Below are positions 62,219 through 64,000 of a stretch of 64,000 nt of DNA, one piece after another. Origin of the DNA: CAYMSO01 sp964393185 (lineage in GTDB: Bacteria; Patescibacteriota; Dojkabacteria; J137); the NCBI GenBank assembly GCA_964393185.1, contig CAYMSO010000002.1:62001-126000 (forward strand), given 5' to 3'. The position numbers and the translations under genes were made by a program. Numbering within the stretch: position 1 is the first letter of the stretch; each line of letters starts with the position of its first letter. The notes beneath the pieces were generated by a model, which had not been told where the DNA came from, did no database searches, and saw only the letters and a program-made list of their open reading frames with translations.

Positions 62219-62247
62219 TTGAGTGCTAAAGTTAGTTTTGTTATAAT
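62219..62247 (+). promoter_or_regulatory. Promoter of the alanine T-box transcript
   Basis: TTGAGT (62219-62224), 17 bp, then TATAAT (62242-62247). Transcription should begin near 62254, just ahead of the T-box leader. Confidence 0.6.
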
Positions 62248-62253
62248 TTCCTA

Positions 62254-62526
62254 ACAATTTAGCAAAAGCATTGATTGGGAAGAGAAGTAATTCATCCAAT
62301 TTAAGAGAGATGACGGTAGGTGAAAGTCATTATTGCAAATTACTTCAGCCACCCATGAGCAGACTGCAAGAAAGACAAAAGTCACAAGCAGCTCCGAAAA
62401 CTACATCGTTAAAGTAGGTTGTACAAAGTACAACAGAGGCTGTAACAGCAATGTTAGAGCGAATAAAGGTGGTACCACGGAAATCCGTCCTTTGTGTTTA
62501 ATAAACATAGAGGACGGGTTTTTTGG
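62254..62526 (+). promoter_or_regulatory. T-box riboswitch, alanine (GCC specifier)
   Basis: A leader RNA that senses uncharged tRNA-Ala. Stem I is visible. A base pairing TGGG/CCCA and an arm AAGTAATT/AATTACTT enclose an internal loop with GCC at 62348-62350, an Ala codon acting as specifier. The apical part has the typical AGAGAGATGACGGTAGGTGA pattern closed by ATGAC/GTCAT. The T-box proper, AAAGGTGGTACCACGG (about 62465-62480), carries the UGGU that pairs with the tRNA ACCA end. A terminator follows. alaS, the expected target, lies beyond an inserted transposase gene. Confidence 0.9.
62485..62524 (+). terminator. T-box-controlled intrinsic terminator
   Basis: The stem CCGTCCT (62485-62491) pairs with AGGACGG (62511-62517), enclosing a smaller TGTTTA/TAAACA hairpin, followed by T6 (62519-62524). 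Uncharged tRNA-Ala should prevent its formation. Confidence 0.88.
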
Positions 62527-62583
62527 GTTTTGGGTTGTGAGTTTTGGGTGTTGGGTTATGGGTTATGGGTGTTGGGTTAGGGA
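62525..62583. repeat. Heptamer array left of the RAYT gene (complement orientation)
   Basis: GGGTTTT, GGGTTGT, GAGTTTT and GGGTTAT units, that is AACCCAT/AACTCAA on the minus strand, starting directly after the T-box terminator U-run. It is inverted relative to the array at 63142-63216. Confidence 0.8.
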
Positions 62584-62622
62584 TTATTATCGACAGTGCA
62601 TAAATTGTGTTTTATTTAAAAT

Positions 62623-63108
62623 ATGGGCTATATTAAACGCAAAACACTTCGAAAACCGAGCCATAATTACAATGGAAAATATTCATATTTCATAACAATT
62701 TGCACGAAAAATAGGAAGGAATTCTTCGGCAAAATTGTAAATTCGCAGATGAATTTAACCGATATAGGAGAAACTGCATTGCAATGCTGGAATGAAATAC
62801 CAATTCATTATCCTGGTACAAAATTAGATAATTTCGTAATCATGCCTGACCACATACATGGAATATTACATTTAGAAGGAGTGGCAACGCATGCGTTGTC
62901 ACTTCAATCCGAAAAGCGCAAATATGATAGATTACCACGTGTCATAGGTGGATTTAAATCAGCAGTATCAAAATTAATCCATCAAAAATTCCCTGATAGA
63001 AATTTTAAATGGCAACGTTCATACAATGATAAAATAATCATGAATGAATACGAATTAGAAAATGTCAGAAAATATATTATTAAAAATCCATCATTAATCA
63101 AAAATTAA
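62623..63108 (+). CDS. REP-associated tyrosine transposase (RAYT, IS200-like)
   Basis: A 161-residue Y1/HUH transposase of the RAYT branch. YFITICTKNRKEFFG is the family N-terminal strand, VIMPDHIHGILHL the HUH metal site, and FKWQRSYNDKIIMNEYELEN with VRKYIIKNP the C-terminal helix with the candidate nucleophile Tyr. RAYTs cut and rejoin single-stranded REP hairpins and are usually single-copy and domesticated. It lies between the alanine T-box and alaS in the same orientation, so read-through would co-transcribe all three. Inverted heptamer arrays flank it. Confidence 0.9.
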   Translation: MGYIKRKTLRKPSHNYNGKYSYFITICTKNRKEFFGKIVNSQMNLTDIGETALQCWNEIPIHYPGTKLDNFVIMPDHIHGILHLEGVATHALSLQSEKRKYDRLPRVIGGFKSAVSKLIHQKFPDRNFKWQRSYNDKIIMNEYELENVRKYIIKNPSLIKN

Positions 63109-63140
63109 AATTTAAAAAAATCATATATTAATAAAAGTCT

Positions 63141-64000
63141 ATGACAAACTCACAAATCTCAAACCACACAACCTCATTTAAAAACTCAAAACTCGAAACT
63201 CAAGACCACAAGTCATCAAAACAAATACGACACGACTTCATCAATTTCTGGACCTCAAGTCCTAGAAACGCAAAAGAAGTACCAAATGTTTCTCTTGTTC
63301 CAAACAACGATCCAACTTTACTTTTCGTTAATTCAGGAATGTTTCCAATTAATCCATATTTAGCAGGTCAGCCGCACCCATTGGGAACTAGACTTTGCAA
63401 TTTACAAAGATGCTTGAGAACAAACTATGACGAAATGCTCGAAATTGGAGATAACAGGCACACATTAATGTTTGAAATGATGGGTAATTGGTCTTTGGGT
63501 GACTTTACAAAAGTTGATCAAATTCCGTGGATTATGGAATTCTGGGTTAAAGTTTGCGGACTTGATCCTAAAAGACTTTATGTTTCAGTTTTCGAAGGCA
63601 ATGATGCTGCACCACGCGATGATTTGGCAATTGAAACCTGGAAGAAAACCTTCAGAGAGTATGGCGTTGAAGCAGAATTCTCAGATGATATAACAAATAT
63701 TCCAAAAGATCTAAAAGAAGGTGAAACATGGAAATATAGAATTTTCCCCTATGGTAAAAAGAAAAATTGGTGGCAAAGAGCTGCTGATGCACCAGGAGAA
63801 TTAGGCGGCCCAACATCAGAAATGTTTTACGATATGGGAGAAATTATTCAACAACAGGATAAATATCATATTAATGATGATTCTGGAAGATTCATTGAAA
63901 TTGGGAATAACGTTTTCATGGAATATAAATTTAGCGAGGAAGGTAAATGGGTTCTAATGGACAAGAAAAATATTGACTTTGGTGGTGGATTCGAAAGAGT
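63141..64000 (+). CDS. alaS: Alanyl-tRNA synthetase, N-terminal part (runs off window)
   Basis: 286 codons are visible and the gene continues past the window end. After a low-complexity lead of about 26 residues the AlaRS core begins at KQIRHDFINFW. It continues through NDPTLLFVNSGM (motif region of the class II fold), EMMGNWSLGDF, GGPTSEMFYDMGE and NIDFGGGFER. The ATG at 63141 is the only ATG before the core, and a stop lies two codons upstream. The lead is encoded by the right-hand heptamer array. Control by the upstream alanine T-box is expected, through the intervening RAYT gene. Confidence 0.95.
   Translation, partial: MTNSQISNHTTSFKNSKLETQDHKSSKQIRHDFINFWTSSPRNAKEVPNVSLVPNNDPTLLFVNSGMFPINPYLAGQPHPLGTRLCNLQRCLRTNYDEMLEIGDNRHTLMFEMMGNWSLGDFTKVDQIPWIMEFWVKVCGLDPKRLYVSVFEGNDAAPRDDLAIETWKKTFREYGVEAEFSDDITNIPKDLKEGETWKYRIFPYGKKKNWWQRAADAPGELGGPTSEMFYDMGEIIQQQDKYHINDDSGRFIEIGNNVFMEYKFSEEGKWVLMDKKNIDFGGGFER
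63142..63216. repeat. Heptamer array right of the RAYT gene, inside the alaS 5' end
   Basis: Units AAACTCAC, AACCACA, AACTCAAA, AACTCGA and AACTCAAG on the plus strand, inverted relative to 62525-62583. It overlaps codons 1 to about 25 of alaS. Confidence 0.75.

Noticed and set aside
62333..62695. 120-codon open frame across the T-box leader
   Set aside because: It runs through the specifier stem, T-box and terminator, which are clear RNA structures, and overlaps the RAYT start in another frame.

Overview
This AT-rich window (about one third G+C by eye) looks like a scaffold from a small-genome bacterium of the Candidate Phyla Radiation (Patescibacteria). The support is indirect. There is a type IV secretion/pilus-like locus of the kind common in that group. 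Most remaining genes are core housekeeping genes mixed with many short unrecognised proteins. An archaeal-type ATP-dependent DNA ligase is present, UvrB and UvrC are trimmed, and starts are mostly without Shine-Dalgarno sequences. Dojkabacteria (WS6) is only a guess. A release factor 2 with an SPF motif, plus genes ending in TGA, argue for the standard bacterial code and against the TGA=Gly code of Gracilibacteria and Absconditabacteria. A 100-N scaffold gap lies at 1920-2019.

Layout. 1-4.4 kb: a nucleotide-handling neighbourhood (kinase tail, Nudix, MazG-like, deoxyribosyltransferase-like protein with a DNA-binding tail, P-loop kinase), with an 83-nt repeat split by the gap. 4.4-11.5 kb: rmuC, a methyltransferase, lepA, prfB and an NrnA-like phosphoesterase. 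11.4-17.6 kb: two tandem paralogous unknowns, an isoaspartyl-methyltransferase-like protein, mnmA, a duplicated membrane protein and a UvrB that has lost its N-terminal half. 17.7-24 kb: ssb, an EEP hydrolase, a SpoU methyltransferase, tRNA-Cys, GNAT and S51 proteins, and a large acidic anchored protein. 24-31 kb: gpmI, a divergent tgt, an FNR-like/pseudokinase pair, DUF2797 and a glycosyltransferase. 31-38.9 kb: CYTH, Ser/Thr kinase, ung, membrane and small unknown proteins. 39-46.7 kb: Mur ligase, nrdR, mraY, uvrC, YggT-like and ATP-dependent ligase. 46.9-59 kb: the secretion/pilus-like locus (Ig-type surface protein, membrane-anchored solute-binding protein, pilin-like Cys-rich protein, coiled-coil membrane protein, VirD4/VirB4-type ATPase, VirB6/TrbL-like protein). 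59-64 kb: a CtpE-like P-type ATPase, a small unknown, then an alanine T-box, a REP-associated tyrosine transposase (RAYT) and the 5' part of alaS.

The most interesting part is the right end. A T-box leader with a GCC (Ala) specifier is separated from alaS by a RAYT gene. That gene is flanked by inverted arrays of degenerate heptamers (AACTCAA/AACCCAT type). Solo arrays of the same or sister heptamers occur at six or more other intergenic sites, so the RAYT and the arrays may form one mobile system. The second general signal is transcriptional. At least ten genes have a -10 hexamer ending 5-7 nt before the start codon, several with a -35 at 17-18 bp, which predicts leaderless mRNAs. This pattern also helps choose starts (for example gpmI and uvrC).

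All calls are from reading the sequence. No database search, structure prediction or folding calculation was run.
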